NCBI RefSeq assembly: GCF_045862395.1
Contig: NZ_AP023087.1
Location: forward strand, 1,860,001 to 1,924,000
DNA: 64,000 bases
Reading direction: 5' to 3'
Source of the DNA: Marinicellulosiphila megalodicopiae
GTDB taxonomy: Bacteria; Pseudomonadota; Gammaproteobacteria; Pseudomonadales; Natronospirillaceae
This document shows, piece by piece, positions 1 to 8,577 of the stretch. The notes beneath the pieces were generated by a model. The model ran no database searches, was not told the origin of the DNA, and saw only the letters and a program-made list of their open reading frames with translations. The position numbers and the translations under genes are program-made. Within the stretch, counting starts at the first letter, position 1. Each line of letters begins with the position of its first letter.

Positions 1-1
1 C

Positions 2-730
2 CAAATAACATTGATGATTGAACAAGTATTGCGCTTACAAATCAAACTGCCCATTGTGCATGAGTCTATGATCGAGACTGAAAAAAATGCCTTGTTAGCA
101 AAATTTAAAAAACAAATCATCGAATTGGAGTCCAATTGTTTTTTGCAGTTGGGTTTGTTGTTCAAGCACCATATTCAAATAAGTAGTGAAGCAATCCAAA
201 TGGACACTGATGCATTATTTGATAAAGAGCAGTGGTTTTTATGGGGGTTAAATCAGACACAGTTAGTTAAGTATTCCGCAATGGCCGGTTTTACATTAGG
301 TGCAGCTATTGATCTAAGTGTGGGTGGGGCGTCATTGCTATTGGGTGCAATCAGTGGTGGGGTTGTCGGAGGTGTGGGCAGTTTAGCGGCTATGAAATAT
401 TCTGATAAATGGCTAAAGGACATTCATTTAGTAGGAGAGAAGATCGTAATTGGGCCAATTGGTAATCAAGCGTTTATGTTTGCTTTATTAGGTAGAAGTA
501 TCTCGTTTTTAAATACACTAAACAAACGTAATCATGCAAATCAAAACAATCAAATCGCAATAAACGATATAGAAGTTAAAGCCACTAATTGGTCAAAATC
601 ATTAAGTTCTAAACAATTATTAGAATTAACTAAATTATTAAAAGTCGTCAATAAGCGCGCTTGGAAGTTGTCCGAACAATCTAAAATGCAAAGCTTGATA
701 GTGAAAATATTAGACAGTCAAAGCTTATAG
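2..730 (+). CDS. C-terminal part of a GTPase/DUF3482-type protein (5' truncated by window)
   Basis: The reading frame is open to the first base, so the 5' end lies outside the window and the apparent TTG start at 11 is not the true start. What is seen: an N-terminal helical stretch, then a glycine-rich hydrophobic segment (around residues 95-125 of the visible part, with GAAIDLSVGGASLLLGAISG followed by more glycines), then a charged helical tail. This hydrophobic glycine-rich block is characteristic of the C-terminal DUF3482 domain that follows a small GTPase domain in gammaproteobacterial proteins of about 450 residues. The GTPase part is not visible, so the assignment rests on the tail only. 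Function is unknown for the family. Confidence 0.6.
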   Translation, partial: QITLMIEQVLRLQIKLPIVHESMIETEKNALLAKFKKQIIELESNCFLQLGLLFKHHIQISSEAIQMDTDALFDKEQWFLWGLNQTQLVKYSAMAGFTLGAAIDLSVGGASLLLGAISGGVVGGVGSLAAMKYSDKWLKDIHLVGEKIVIGPIGNQAFMFALLGRSISFLNTLNKRNHANQNNQIAINDIEVKATNWSKSLSSKQLLELTKLLKVVNKRAWKLSEQSKMQSLIVKILDSQSL

Positions 731-791
731 TGATTGAGATTTTTAACGTTGTACGGTAGATTGGCTTTTTTTATTATCAAAGGGAAACAAA

Positions 792-1214
792 ATGGAAATT
801 AAATCAGAATTGTTCAACATGGGTATGCAAATGAGCACAGAATTATGGTCACTCATTTATATGGGAGTATTTTTATTAGCGCTAGGATTATTGCCATTAA
901 TTGCTAAGTTTATTCAAAATGGACTTGGTAAAATCATTACTCGAAAAGATTTACCAGCCTTAGAAGGTTGGGGCGACAGAGCTGAACGCTCAGTTCGTAA
1001 CCTTTATGAAAGCTTACCTTTATTTACAATACTTGCCTTAATTGTTCATTTTCAAAATTACTCAAATGAAACAACCGCAATGGGTGCAATTGTTTTTTGT
1101 GTGAGTCGCACGCTGCATCCTGCTACTTATATCTTCAATCTATATCCTTTAAGAACATTAACGTATGTTACTGCGATTGTTGGAATGGGGATGATGGGGT
1201 CGGTATTTTTCTAA
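792..1214 (+). CDS. MAPEG family membrane protein
   Basis: A 140-residue protein with about four hydrophobic segments. The family signature is visible as RAERSVRNLYESLPLF at about residues 63-78, followed by an RTLHPATYIF segment and a terminal RTLTYVTAIVGM helix, which matches the MAPEG fold (membrane-associated proteins in eicosanoid and glutathione metabolism). Bacterial members are integral inner-membrane proteins of mostly unknown substrate. A purine-rich ribosome site (AAAGGGAAA) lies just before the ATG. It sits 60 bases after the preceding gene and is closed by a strong terminator, so it may be the last gene of that unit. Confidence 0.85.
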   Translation: MEIKSELFNMGMQMSTELWSLIYMGVFLLALGLLPLIAKFIQNGLGKIITRKDLPALEGWGDRAERSVRNLYESLPLFTILALIVHFQNYSNETTAMGAIVFCVSRTLHPATYIFNLYPLRTLTYVTAIVGMGMMGSVFF

Positions 1215-1231
1215 ATTGTACTGATTAATAA

Positions 1232-1271
1232 GCCAAGCCAGAAGTTTAACTCTGGCTTGGCGAATGTTTTT
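1232..1271 (+). terminator. Intrinsic terminator after the MAPEG gene
   Basis: Perfect 11-bp stem GCCAAGCCAGA (1232-1242) / TCTGGCTTGGC (1251-1261) with an 8-nt loop. It is followed by GAATGTTTTT, a short and slightly delayed T tract. Confidence 0.75.
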
Positions 1272-1549
1272 GATTTCTTGGGACTATTCATTTTAATAAA
1301 CTTTTAAGCCTCTAAACCCCTTCTTTTTAAATTCACTCTAAATAAATACAGTCAAATTTGATTAGAATATTTCTATTGTTAAAGCTATGTTCTACGCTTG
1401 GTGGAGCTGTAAATTCTATGTTAAAAAGTAGAAAACAAAACCAGTTAAAAAAAAACATATTTTTAAGGGCGTGGTCTGTAATTATTTGTTATTATCTCGC
1501 CACTTTAAAATTGCCGCTGTGGCTCATTTCTTAATTGATGGGAATCATT
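1272..1549. other. Non-coding leader before the malic enzyme gene
   Basis: Together with the terminator this makes a gap of about 335 bases. It is AT-rich with no convincing ORF on either strand. It must hold the malic enzyme promoter, but I could not pick a -35/-10 pair with confidence. Confidence 0.4.
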
Positions 1550-2794
1550 ATGTCTAACGATTTAAAACAAGATGCGCTGGATTACCATGCGTACCCAACA
1601 CCAGGTAAGTTATCAATTGAATTATCAACTGATGCGTTAACTGCTCGTGATTTAGCATTAGCTTATAGCCCAGGTGTCGCTGAGCCAGTAAAAGCGATTG
1701 CTGAGAATCCAGAAGATGCATACAAATATACGATGAAAGGCAATTTGGTTGCGGTTATTTCTAACGGTACTGCTATTTTAGGTTTAGGTAACTTAGGTGC
1801 ATTGGCCTCTAAGCCTGTAATGGAAGGTAAAGGTTTATTATTTAAACGTTTTGCTAACGTGGATTCAATTGATATCGAAGTGGATACAACTGACGTTGAC
1901 GATTTTGTAAAAACTGTTGAAAACATCGCCGAAACATTTGGCGGCATTAACTTAGAAGATATCAAAGCACCTGAGTGTTTTGAAATTGAAAAGCAGTTAA
2001 TTGAAAAATGTAATATCCCTGTTTTCCATGATGACCAACACGGTACCGCAATTGTTACAGTTGCCGGTATGTTAAACGCGTTAGAGATTCAAGGTAAAGA
2101 CATCAAAACCGCTAAAATGGTCTGTTTAGGTGCAGGTGCTGCGGCATCAGCTTGTTCTAAATTATTGATTACAGCGGGCATGAACCCACAAAACATCTTT
2201 ATGTTAGATCGCCAAGGTGTGATTCACACAGGTCGTACTGACTTAAATAAATACAAGCAAGAATTTGCAGTAGATACTGATCGTCGTACATTAGATGACG
2301 CAATGGAAGGTGCTGATATTTTCTTAGGTTTGTCAGGTCCTAATCTGTTAACACAAGAGCAAGCTAAAAAAATGGCACCTAAGCCAATTATTTTTGCATG
2401 TTCAAACCCTGATCCAGAAATCGCACCTGCTGAAGCATTAGCAGTACTTGACGATTTAATCATGGCAACAGGTCGCTCTGATTTCCCTAACCAAGTAAAT
2501 AACGTGTTAGGTTTTCCTTTCATCTTCCGTGGTGCATTAGATATCCGAGCAACCCGTATTAACGAAGAAATGAAATTAGCTGCGGCTCACGCAATTAAAG
2601 ATCTAGCTAAATTGGAAGTGCCACAAGGTGTAGTTGATGCATACGGCGGAGATCCATTGTCATACGGTAAAGAATACATCATTCCAAAACCAATGGACGA
2701 GCGTTTGTTAAATGCAGTTGCCGGTGCAGTCGCGCGTGCTGCTGTTGAGACAGGTGTTGCTAAGTTAGCACTTCCAGAAAAGTACAAAATTTAA
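1550..2794 (+). CDS. Malic enzyme, short form (malate to pyruvate + CO2)
   Basis: Oxidatively decarboxylates malate to pyruvate with NAD(P), linking the TCA cycle to pyruvate. The 414-residue protein is the minimal malic enzyme: N-terminal catalytic domain (AYSPGVAEPVKAI near residue 37, NGTAILGLGNLGALASKPVMEGK near 72), the metal-site motif HDDQHGTAIV near 160, and a dinucleotide-binding domain with GAGAAASA near 193. It lacks the C-terminal phosphotransacetylase-like domain that makes E. coli MaeB about 760 residues. The start at 1550 (MSNDLK) is preferred over upstream in-frame TTG/ATG codons because GGGA at 1540-1543 is properly spaced. NAD versus NADP preference cannot be read from the sequence with certainty. 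Monocistronic, with a terminator at 2826. Confidence 0.95.
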   Translation: MSNDLKQDALDYHAYPTPGKLSIELSTDALTARDLALAYSPGVAEPVKAIAENPEDAYKYTMKGNLVAVISNGTAILGLGNLGALASKPVMEGKGLLFKRFANVDSIDIEVDTTDVDDFVKTVENIAETFGGINLEDIKAPECFEIEKQLIEKCNIPVFHDDQHGTAIVTVAGMLNALEIQGKDIKTAKMVCLGAGAAASACSKLLITAGMNPQNIFMLDRQGVIHTGRTDLNKYKQEFAVDTDRRTLDDAMEGADIFLGLSGPNLLTQEQAKKMAPKPIIFACSNPDPEIAPAEALAVLDDLIMATGRSDFPNQVNNVLGFPFIFRGALDIRATRINEEMKLAAAHAIKDLAKLEVPQGVVDAYGGDPLSYGKEYIIPKPMDERLLNAVAGAVARAAVETGVAKLALPEKYKI

Positions 2795-2825
2795 TCAGAT
2801 TTTTTAAATTAAATTGACTATTATC

Positions 2826-2859
2826 AAGCCTAGCTATATTTGTAGTTAGGCTTTTTTTT
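2826..2859 (+). terminator. Intrinsic terminator of the malic enzyme gene
   Basis: Stem AAGCCTAGCTA / TAGTTAGGCTT with one G-T pair and a 6-nt loop, directly followed by eight T. Confidence 0.9.
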
Positions 2860-2897
2860 GCCTACCATAAACTCAAAATATCCACCATGGAGCCAAC

Positions 2898-3335
2898 ATG
2901 AGAGAGATTAAGTCAGAGAGTCAAATAAACGCACCGATCGATAAAGTATGGAGTGTATTAACTGATATCAACAATTGGGAAAGTTGGAATCCCGGTATGA
3001 AAGGAAGCGGACGTACAATAGAAGGCAACAGCGTCACCATTGAAATGATCGATGAAAACGGCAATACCACCACTAAATATGAGCCACTAATTTTAGATGT
3101 AAACGCCCCTAAATACTTTCGTTGGAAGGCAAAAATGATGGCAGGCTTTATGTTTACCAATGAGCGTGTTTTTGAATTAAGTGAAAACGAAAATGGCGTA
3201 TTATTAATTAACAAAGAAACCTTTTCAGGATTAATGGTGCCATTGTTTTGGGGTAAAATGCAGGGCTTTGTTGGGCCGACGTTAGATAAAATGAATGTGG
3301 CGTTGAAAGAGAAAGTAGAAAAAATAGAAAAATAG
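2898..3335 (+). CDS. SRPBCC (START-like) family protein
   Basis: A 145-residue cytosolic protein with the typical opening of the polyketide-cyclase/START-like superfamily: I-N-A-P-I-D-K-V-W-S-V-L-T-D-I near residues 10-24, then W-W type anchors and a final long amphipathic helix. The fold forms a hydrophobic cavity for small lipophilic ligands; the ligand here is unknown. GGAG at 2888-2891 is correctly spaced from the ATG. It stands alone between two terminators. Confidence 0.8.
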   Translation: MREIKSESQINAPIDKVWSVLTDINNWESWNPGMKGSGRTIEGNSVTIEMIDENGNTTTKYEPLILDVNAPKYFRWKAKMMAGFMFTNERVFELSENENGVLLINKETFSGLMVPLFWGKMQGFVGPTLDKMNVALKEKVEKIEK

Positions 3336-3371
3336 AAAAACTGTAATTAAATCAGTTAGGCACAAAAAAGC

Positions 3372-3401
3372 CCCTTTTATACAAAGATAAAAGGGAATTT
3401 T
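3372..3401. terminator. Bidirectional terminator between SRPBCC gene and trpS
   Basis: Stem CCCTTTTAT (3372-3380) / ATAAAAGGG (3387-3395). A-rich sequence on the left and a T-rich tract on the right serve both converging genes. Confidence 0.8.
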
Positions 3402-3415
3402 TTATAGAGTGGGAT

Positions 3416-4423
3416 TTACAAAATACCCATACCCAATTTCTTACGAATATCACTCATAAAAGGTCCGCTCACAGCACGTGCTTTTTCAGCGCCTTTTTGT
3501 AAAACAGACTCTAAATACGCAGAATCTTGCATTAATCGGTTGTACTCTTCACGAGGGCCAGAAAGCTCTTCGTTGATTAATTCAAACAATTCTTTTTTCG
3601 CGTTGCCCCAACCGATGCCTTCCACAAATTTTTGCTTCATGCTTTCAATATCAGACTCGCTAGCAAACGCACTGTAAATATCAAAAACGGCTGAATCATT
3701 AAAGTCTTTTGGTTCACCTGGCTCTAACGAGTTAGTGACAATTTTGTTGATCGCTTTTTTAAGCTTTTTCTCTGTTTCAAACAATGGAATGGTGTTGTCG
3801 TAACTTTTGCTCATTTTACGACCATCAAGGCCGGGTAAAATCATAGAGCTGTCATCAATCACCGCTTGTGGTAGTGCAAACGTATCACCAAAGTGATGGT
3901 TAAAACGACCGGCAATATCACGGGCCATTTCAATGTGTTGAATTTGATCTTTGCCTACAGGGACTTGGTTCGCATTAAACATCAGCATGTCAGCGGCCAT
4001 TAAAATTGGGTAGCTAAATAACCCCATATTAATGCCTTTGTCGCCGTCTTGTTCGCCGCCGTCTAAGTTGTCTTGTACTGCTGCTTTATAAGCATGCGCA
4101 CGGTTCATTAAACCTTTGGCTGCATTACAAGTTAACACCCAGCTTAACTGTGGAATCTCAGGAATGTCCGATTGACGATAAAAAGTCACATTGTCAGTAT
4201 CTAAACCCAAAGCTAACCAAGTAGCAGCAATGGCTTTACTTGATTCAGCAATACGCTTTGGATCTTGACACTTAATTAATGCGTGATAATCAGCCAAAAA
4301 GAAAAACGAATTAACGTCTGTGTTTTTACTTGCTTCAATAGCGGGTTTAATCGCCCCTGCATAATTGCCCAAATGTGGAATGCCCGTAGTGGTGATCCCA
4401 GTTAAAACGGTTTGCTTAGTCAT
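3416..4423 (-). CDS. trpS: Tryptophan--tRNA ligase
   Basis: Charges tRNA-Trp in the cytosol. The 335-residue length fits the class I TrpRS family. The HIGH-like signature reads PHLGN near residue 16 and the KMSKS loop (GRKMSKSYDN) is intact near residue 200, with the GKDQIQH substrate-pocket motif in between. It is not next to gph/rpe/dam, where many gammaproteobacteria keep trpS, so this may be a relocated or second copy; the window cannot tell. Transcribed convergently with the SRPBCC gene. Confidence 0.97.
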   Translation of the reverse strand: MTKQTVLTGITTTGIPHLGNYAGAIKPAIEASKNTDVNSFFFLADYHALIKCQDPKRIAESSKAIAATWLALGLDTDNVTFYRQSDIPEIPQLSWVLTCNAAKGLMNRAHAYKAAVQDNLDGGEQDGDKGINMGLFSYPILMAADMLMFNANQVPVGKDQIQHIEMARDIAGRFNHHFGDTFALPQAVIDDSSMILPGLDGRKMSKSYDNTIPLFETEKKLKKAINKIVTNSLEPGEPKDFNDSAVFDIYSAFASESDIESMKQKFVEGIGWGNAKKELFELINEELSGPREEYNRLMQDSAYLESVLQKGAEKARAVSGPFMSDIRKKLGMGIL

Positions 4424-4747
4424 AATTACAACACTTAAAAAAATTTTGCGAAGAGTAGCAAATATGCGGGAATAAATCGAATATCCTCTTTGGAATTAAT
4501 GAAATTATGTTTGTATGCAGTGTAAATTAAGTGAAAACAAACTCTATTTAAAGACAGTTTTCTTGGCAGGCTAGGGCGCTCAATTTTATTCATCTGATAG
4601 ATGAAATTACGTTTGATGATATTTATTATAAATGGCTAAAATACATTTTTATTGTTATATTTGGCGCCTTGTAAAAATCGCGATTTGATTTTTTTAATTA
4701 ACACAATATACATTTCGAATTTGGATATTGATCAAAGGAAAAAATAT
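4424..4747. other. Intergenic region between trpS and the lipoprotein gene
   Basis: This AT-rich stretch of about 325 bases holds divergent promoters by position. No ORF, repeat or strong hairpin was seen. A single TTGATCAA octamer lies just before the lipoprotein ribosome site. Confidence 0.4.
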
Positions 4748-6547
4748 ATGAATATCAAGAATTTACTAGCCGGTTCAATATTAATTGGCAGTCAACTAGT
4801 TTTAAGTGGGTGTAAAGAAACACCTGTCAAAGATAACACTCCTACTCAAGCAGAAAAACAAGAGGCTGCATTAGTTCAAGCCAAATCATTCACAGCCAAC
4901 ATGCAAAGTGATATGGCTGCCATTGTTGATGTTGAAGACGAAGTGATGAGTTTTTTTGAAGGCGTTGAACAGGATGCTGAAAACATCAATACACTTGCAC
5001 TAGAGGCTCATTTTAAAGCCATTGCGCAAGCTACAATTTTAACAGCTCAGTATTTAGAGCCTTCCGTAATAGAGATATATGATGACAGCGGTGAATTTGA
5101 AAGTGTAGCGCTAGATTTCTCTCAAATACCGTTAACTGCCTCAATTGAAAGTTACAATACTGGTGATTTAGAGTCATTATTATCTTATGATTATGAGGAA
5201 GTATGTGAATACTTTAGCAGCTACATAAATGGAGATGTTTATGATGACGAAGGGAATTTAGTCAGTGTTGGTCGAATTGAGTATTATAACGAAAATTATA
5301 TAGATAGCATTGATGGTAATTATGTCACTTCAACAGATTCGATTTTTGACCCGCAAAGTGGAGAATATTATACCAGTTATGAAACCTGCTACGAACAACC
5401 ACTATATCCTGTAAGCGAAGATGGATTTGCAAACGCATTCACAGGTGATTTTGTTTTTGATCCGCAAACGAATATTTTAACCGTAACAAATGCAACAACA
5501 TCAGTCACAACCGATGATGGTGTTGATAGTGTGACTGCGGATGTGATGTTTAGTTATGAGGTTAAATTACCTTCATTTGATCAGGATGGTAAATTCACTG
5601 TAGCATTAACGAACTTTCAATCTTCTGATAATTACAATAACAGTTTAACCATTGATAATTTATATTTTAATTTAGAAGCGGGTGTTGGTTTTAGTAATTA
5701 TGAATTGACTTTCTACGAAGATACTATTGAGGCAGAAGGCGAGCGTTTGCTAAATTCACTCACTGCTTTTTCTGTTGGGTTAGATGCTATTGAATTAGAT
5801 TTAAATGGCTTAAAAATATACGGCTCTGGTTCATTATCTATGTCAGGTATCGAAATTGATACTGAAATCCTAAATACAAAAGTAGGTGCTTTTGAATTAA
5901 ATATATCAGGTGGTATTGAAAATAGTTCTGGTGCTAAAGTTGAAGTGAATGCGGCATTATCAATCTATGAAACATATTCTGATGGTGCTTCAGTTAGAAA
6001 TACAGTTATGGTGAACCTTCATTTAGATGCAATGTTATACAAAGCAAATAATACTACTCCTGAAATTTCAGCAATTTTCGATTTTGCATTAACATCAAAC
6101 CTTACAGACTCTGCAAGTGACATCGACTCTGATATGTGTGGAATTGAAACATACAATGAAGAAACTGATGAATATGACTATACGGCGTGTGATTATGAAT
6201 TTATCTCACAATATATAGAGTCTATTCAAATCCAAGCGGATTACCAATTAATTATTGGGCAAAACGTTTATGAATTTGGCGGTTATTTAGATTTAAATCT
6301 TGTTAATGAATCTGCTGATTTTACATTAACTCAAGTGAAAGGCGGTTCAACGACTCAGTTGGTTTTATATCAAAATGCAGATGCTGATTTTGATGTTGAG
6401 AAGCTTGAAATTGGGGTAATCAAAACCAATTCAATTGAGGTAGGCACTATTTATTTGAATATGGATACAAGTAATATCGAAGTTGATTTCATAGATGGGA
6501 CAACTGACACCATGTTTGATGCTAATGAATTTTTAGAAATGATGTAA
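4748..6547 (+). CDS. Large hypothetical lipoprotein
   Basis: Not recognised. The start at 4748 gives a lipoprotein signal peptide (MNIKNLLAGSILIG, lipobox L-S-G-C near residue 20) preceded by AAGG; the longer upstream frame lacks such logic. The mature protein, about 575 residues, is acidic and rich in Asp, Glu, Ser, Thr and Tyr, with repeated beta-type segments and pairs of cysteines in its first third and last quarter, suggesting a secreted beta-rich fold with disulfides. The residue after the lipid-bearing Cys is Lys, not Asp, which by E. coli rules favours the outer membrane. Transcribed alone, with its own terminator at 6592. Confidence 0.75.
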   Translation: MNIKNLLAGSILIGSQLVLSGCKETPVKDNTPTQAEKQEAALVQAKSFTANMQSDMAAIVDVEDEVMSFFEGVEQDAENINTLALEAHFKAIAQATILTAQYLEPSVIEIYDDSGEFESVALDFSQIPLTASIESYNTGDLESLLSYDYEEVCEYFSSYINGDVYDDEGNLVSVGRIEYYNENYIDSIDGNYVTSTDSIFDPQSGEYYTSYETCYEQPLYPVSEDGFANAFTGDFVFDPQTNILTVTNATTSVTTDDGVDSVTADVMFSYEVKLPSFDQDGKFTVALTNFQSSDNYNNSLTIDNLYFNLEAGVGFSNYELTFYEDTIEAEGERLLNSLTAFSVGLDAIELDLNGLKIYGSGSLSMSGIEIDTEILNTKVGAFELNISGGIENSSGAKVEVNAALSIYETYSDGASVRNTVMVNLHLDAMLYKANNTTPEISAIFDFALTSNLTDSASDIDSDMCGIETYNEETDEYDYTACDYEFISQYIESIQIQADYQLIIGQNVYEFGGYLDLNLVNESADFTLTQVKGGSTTQLVLYQNADADFDVEKLEIGVIKTNSIEVGTIYLNMDTSNIEVDFIDGTTDTMFDANEFLEMM

Positions 6548-6591
6548 TCCTCTAAATATTAGCTTATCAGGCTAATTCTTTATTGATTATT

Positions 6592-6629
6592 AAGACCTAT
6601 GTTCAAAATTGAATATAGGTCTTTTTTTA
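6592..6629 (+). terminator. Intrinsic terminator after the lipoprotein gene
   Basis: Stem AAGACCTAT (6592-6600) / ATAGGTCTT (6614-6622), followed by a run of T. Confidence 0.9.
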
Positions 6630-6672
6630 TGCGTAAGGATGTCGTAGTTAGATGTTGTAGTTAATAGAATTA

Positions 6673-6707
6673 AGTTGCGGCTACGCGCAACCTATTCTTA
6701 TTTATTA
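6673..6707 (-). repeat. Dispersed hairpin repeat (GTTGCG...CGCAAC family), outlying copy
   Basis: On the minus strand this reads AATAAATAAGAATAGG then GTTGCG-CGTAGC-CGCAAC. The same 34-base unit occurs on the plus strand at 21958 and 23378, right after two cassette ORFs. It lies in an otherwise empty gap of 300 bases before the transglycosylase gene. Confidence 0.75.
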
Positions 6708-6849
6708 GATTTTGTAGTTAGATTTTAAAGACTCAAGTTGATTTTCTGTTATTACCTCCATGTTAGTTTTCGTCATCCATAGAACAAGAGATCCTTGACC
6801 TAATCCATTTAAAAAAGGAAAATGAGCGTTTTTTAACACTTGAATATAC
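6708..6849. other. Rest of the gap before the transglycosylase gene
   Basis: Non-coding. Several copies of the short word GTAGTTAGA occur around the hairpin repeat at 6640-6725. No other structure is seen. Confidence 0.35.
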
Positions 6850-7440
6850 ATGAAAACTCCGTTTAATTATTTGCTAGTTGTTTTTCTGATTTTACTTTCC
6901 ATTCAATTTGCCCATGCTCAAGCATTTGCTAAATACAAAAAACATGAAAAATACGATAATTATTTTGCAAAATATTCCAAGCGTTTTTTTGGGCCAGCAT
7001 TTGATTGGCATGTATTTAAAGCACAGGCCATTGCCGAGTCTAACTTGATGCCTGAGGCAGAATCTTATGTAGGCGCGCAAGGAGTGATGCAAATTATGCC
7101 CAGAACCTATCAAGAAATTATCAATAAAAATCAATTTATTACGGGGGCGGCCACCGAGCCAAAATCCAATATTGCAGCTGGTATTTATTACGATAAACAA
7201 AAATGGGATTTTTGGACAGCAGAACGCACATTAGAAGAGCGATTAAAATTTATGTTTGCTTCCTACAATGCAGGGGCAGGAAACGTATTAAAAGCTCAAA
7301 AAAAATCCGAACAAAATGGCATTCAAGCCAGTACTTGGGAGCCAGTTTCTGAAAGTTTAAAAGAAGTAACAGGCAAACATAGTACAGAAACAATTAACTA
7401 TGTCGAAAAAATTTTTATAATACACGAGGATATAAACTGA
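6850..7440 (+). CDS. Lytic transglycosylase, SLT domain
   Basis: Cleaves the glycan strands of peptidoglycan in the periplasm. The 196-residue protein begins with a signal peptide (MKTPFNYLLVVFLILL, cleavage after H-A-Q-A near 26). The SLT catalytic domain is clear: A-I-A-E-S-N with the catalytic Glu near 68, then GAQGVMQIMP near 80 and ASYNAGAGNV near 140. It resembles the catalytic domain of MltF-type enzymes without the substrate-binding domain. It overlaps the next gene by one base (TGATG), so the two are translationally coupled. Confidence 0.92.
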   Translation: MKTPFNYLLVVFLILLSIQFAHAQAFAKYKKHEKYDNYFAKYSKRFFGPAFDWHVFKAQAIAESNLMPEAESYVGAQGVMQIMPRTYQEIINKNQFITGAATEPKSNIAAGIYYDKQKWDFWTAERTLEERLKFMFASYNAGAGNVLKAQKKSEQNGIQASTWEPVSESLKEVTGKHSTETINYVEKIFIIHEDIN

Positions 7441-7664
7441 TGGATTTCACAATCATCTTGATAAACTTTACATACGCAATAATAGGGTCGTTTGTTGCCA
7501 TTTTTATGATGGTAATTGGCTATAAAATGTTTGATAAAATCACACCGTTTGATACAGCAAAAGAATTGCAATCTGGTAATTTAGCAGTGGGTGTTGTGGT
7601 CGCGGGTATCTTTATTGGATTGGGTTTAACTTTTGGGTTAGTGATGGGGATGGGTTTAAACTAA
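7440..7664 (+). CDS. DUF350 family inner-membrane protein
   Basis: A 74-residue protein with two hydrophobic helices separated by the stretch DKITPFDTAKELQSGN-LAVG, which is the hallmark of DUF350. Function unknown. Its ATG overlaps the stop of the transglycosylase gene, so they form a two-gene operon closed by the terminator at 7676; a cell-envelope role is inferred from that partner only. Confidence 0.85.
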   Translation: MDFTIILINFTYAIIGSFVAIFMMVIGYKMFDKITPFDTAKELQSGNLAVGVVVAGIFIGLGLTFGLVMGMGLN

Positions 7665-7675
7665 TATACGTTACT

Positions 7676-7708
7676 GCGCAATGACTTCGATTATTGCGCT
7701 ATTTTTTT
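7676..7708 (+). terminator. Terminator after the DUF350 gene
   Basis: Stem GCGCAAT (7676-7682) / ATTGCGC (7693-7699), followed by TATTTTTTT. Confidence 0.85.
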
Positions 7709-7741
7709 ATCTTAAATCTAAGGAATCTCTGATTTAGAAAG

Positions 7742-8512
7742 TTAAATTCTGGTTTTCAGATTCATTGTATTTAAAAATAACCTTGGGTCATGAATTTTTT
7801 CAAGTAATGCAGTATTTGGCAAACAATCATCGTCCACATAGTCTGCATAATTGCCTCTAGAATCAAACACTAAAATATCAAACGCTAATCGATCTAATCC
7901 ATAAACGCCACGATGAATCATATCCGCTGAAAATAATAAAAGATCTCCAGCGTCTAGTTTGATTTGGGTGCTGCTGCTTAACTCTTCGCAACTCGTTCGG
8001 TTTTTTCGCTCCATGCGAACATCCAACTCTTCCATTGTGTCCCAGCGTTTGTGGGTACCTGGCACTAACTGCATACCTAATTCATCAAAGATCGGAACCC
8101 GTAGATGCATCACTTGAGGTTCAAATATGACTCGTTTTTGATCTTCTAAATCAAAATCGTATTGGCAGTCTCGGTGCCAAAACGTTTTTAGTTGTTTATT
8201 AAATGGATTAAAAAATAACTGGGTATTCATAAATGCAGGTGTGGCTGTAATGATCGACTCGATGGTTGTCATCATTTTTTTCGAACTGATGAAATTAAAT
8301 AATATAAGTCTGTCCTCGTCATTTAAATACTGGCTGCCTGTGATTAATGATGAGTTAAATGCTTCGGTTTCATAAAAGTCTTTATTATCTGTTTTCCATG
8401 CTTCATGAAATTTTAATATCACGTTTCTAATGGTGTCCATTTCACAAAGGGTAAAAAAATTTCGAATGACCACATAACCTTGATCGTTATATTGCATTGA
8501 GTTGTCTTTCAT
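7742..8512 (-). CDS. Phytanoyl-CoA dioxygenase (PhyH) family protein
   Basis: Predicted non-haem Fe(II)/2-oxoglutarate dioxygenase. The 256-residue protein shows the iron triad: H-x-D in WHRDCQYD near residue 116 and the distal His in MIHRGVYG near 205, with the 2-oxoglutarate-binding Arg shortly after (LDRLAFD). The substrate cannot be deduced; bacterial members hydroxylate varied small molecules. Upstream is recQ on the same strand, with a gap of about 65 bases, so cotranscription is possible. Confidence 0.85.
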   Translation of the reverse strand: MKDNSMQYNDQGYVVIRNFFTLCEMDTIRNVILKFHEAWKTDNKDFYETEAFNSSLITGSQYLNDEDRLILFNFISSKKMMTTIESIITATPAFMNTQLFFNPFNKQLKTFWHRDCQYDFDLEDQKRVIFEPQVMHLRVPIFDELGMQLVPGTHKRWDTMEELDVRMERKNRTSCEELSSSTQIKLDAGDLLLFSADMIHRGVYGLDRLAFDILVFDSRGNYADYVDDDCLPNTALLEKIHDPRLFLNTMNLKTRI

Positions 8513-8577
8513 ATGCGAAACCGTCTTTTTGTATTTTCATGTATTAGATTGTATTGGGTTGGAGTGTATTACACTCA

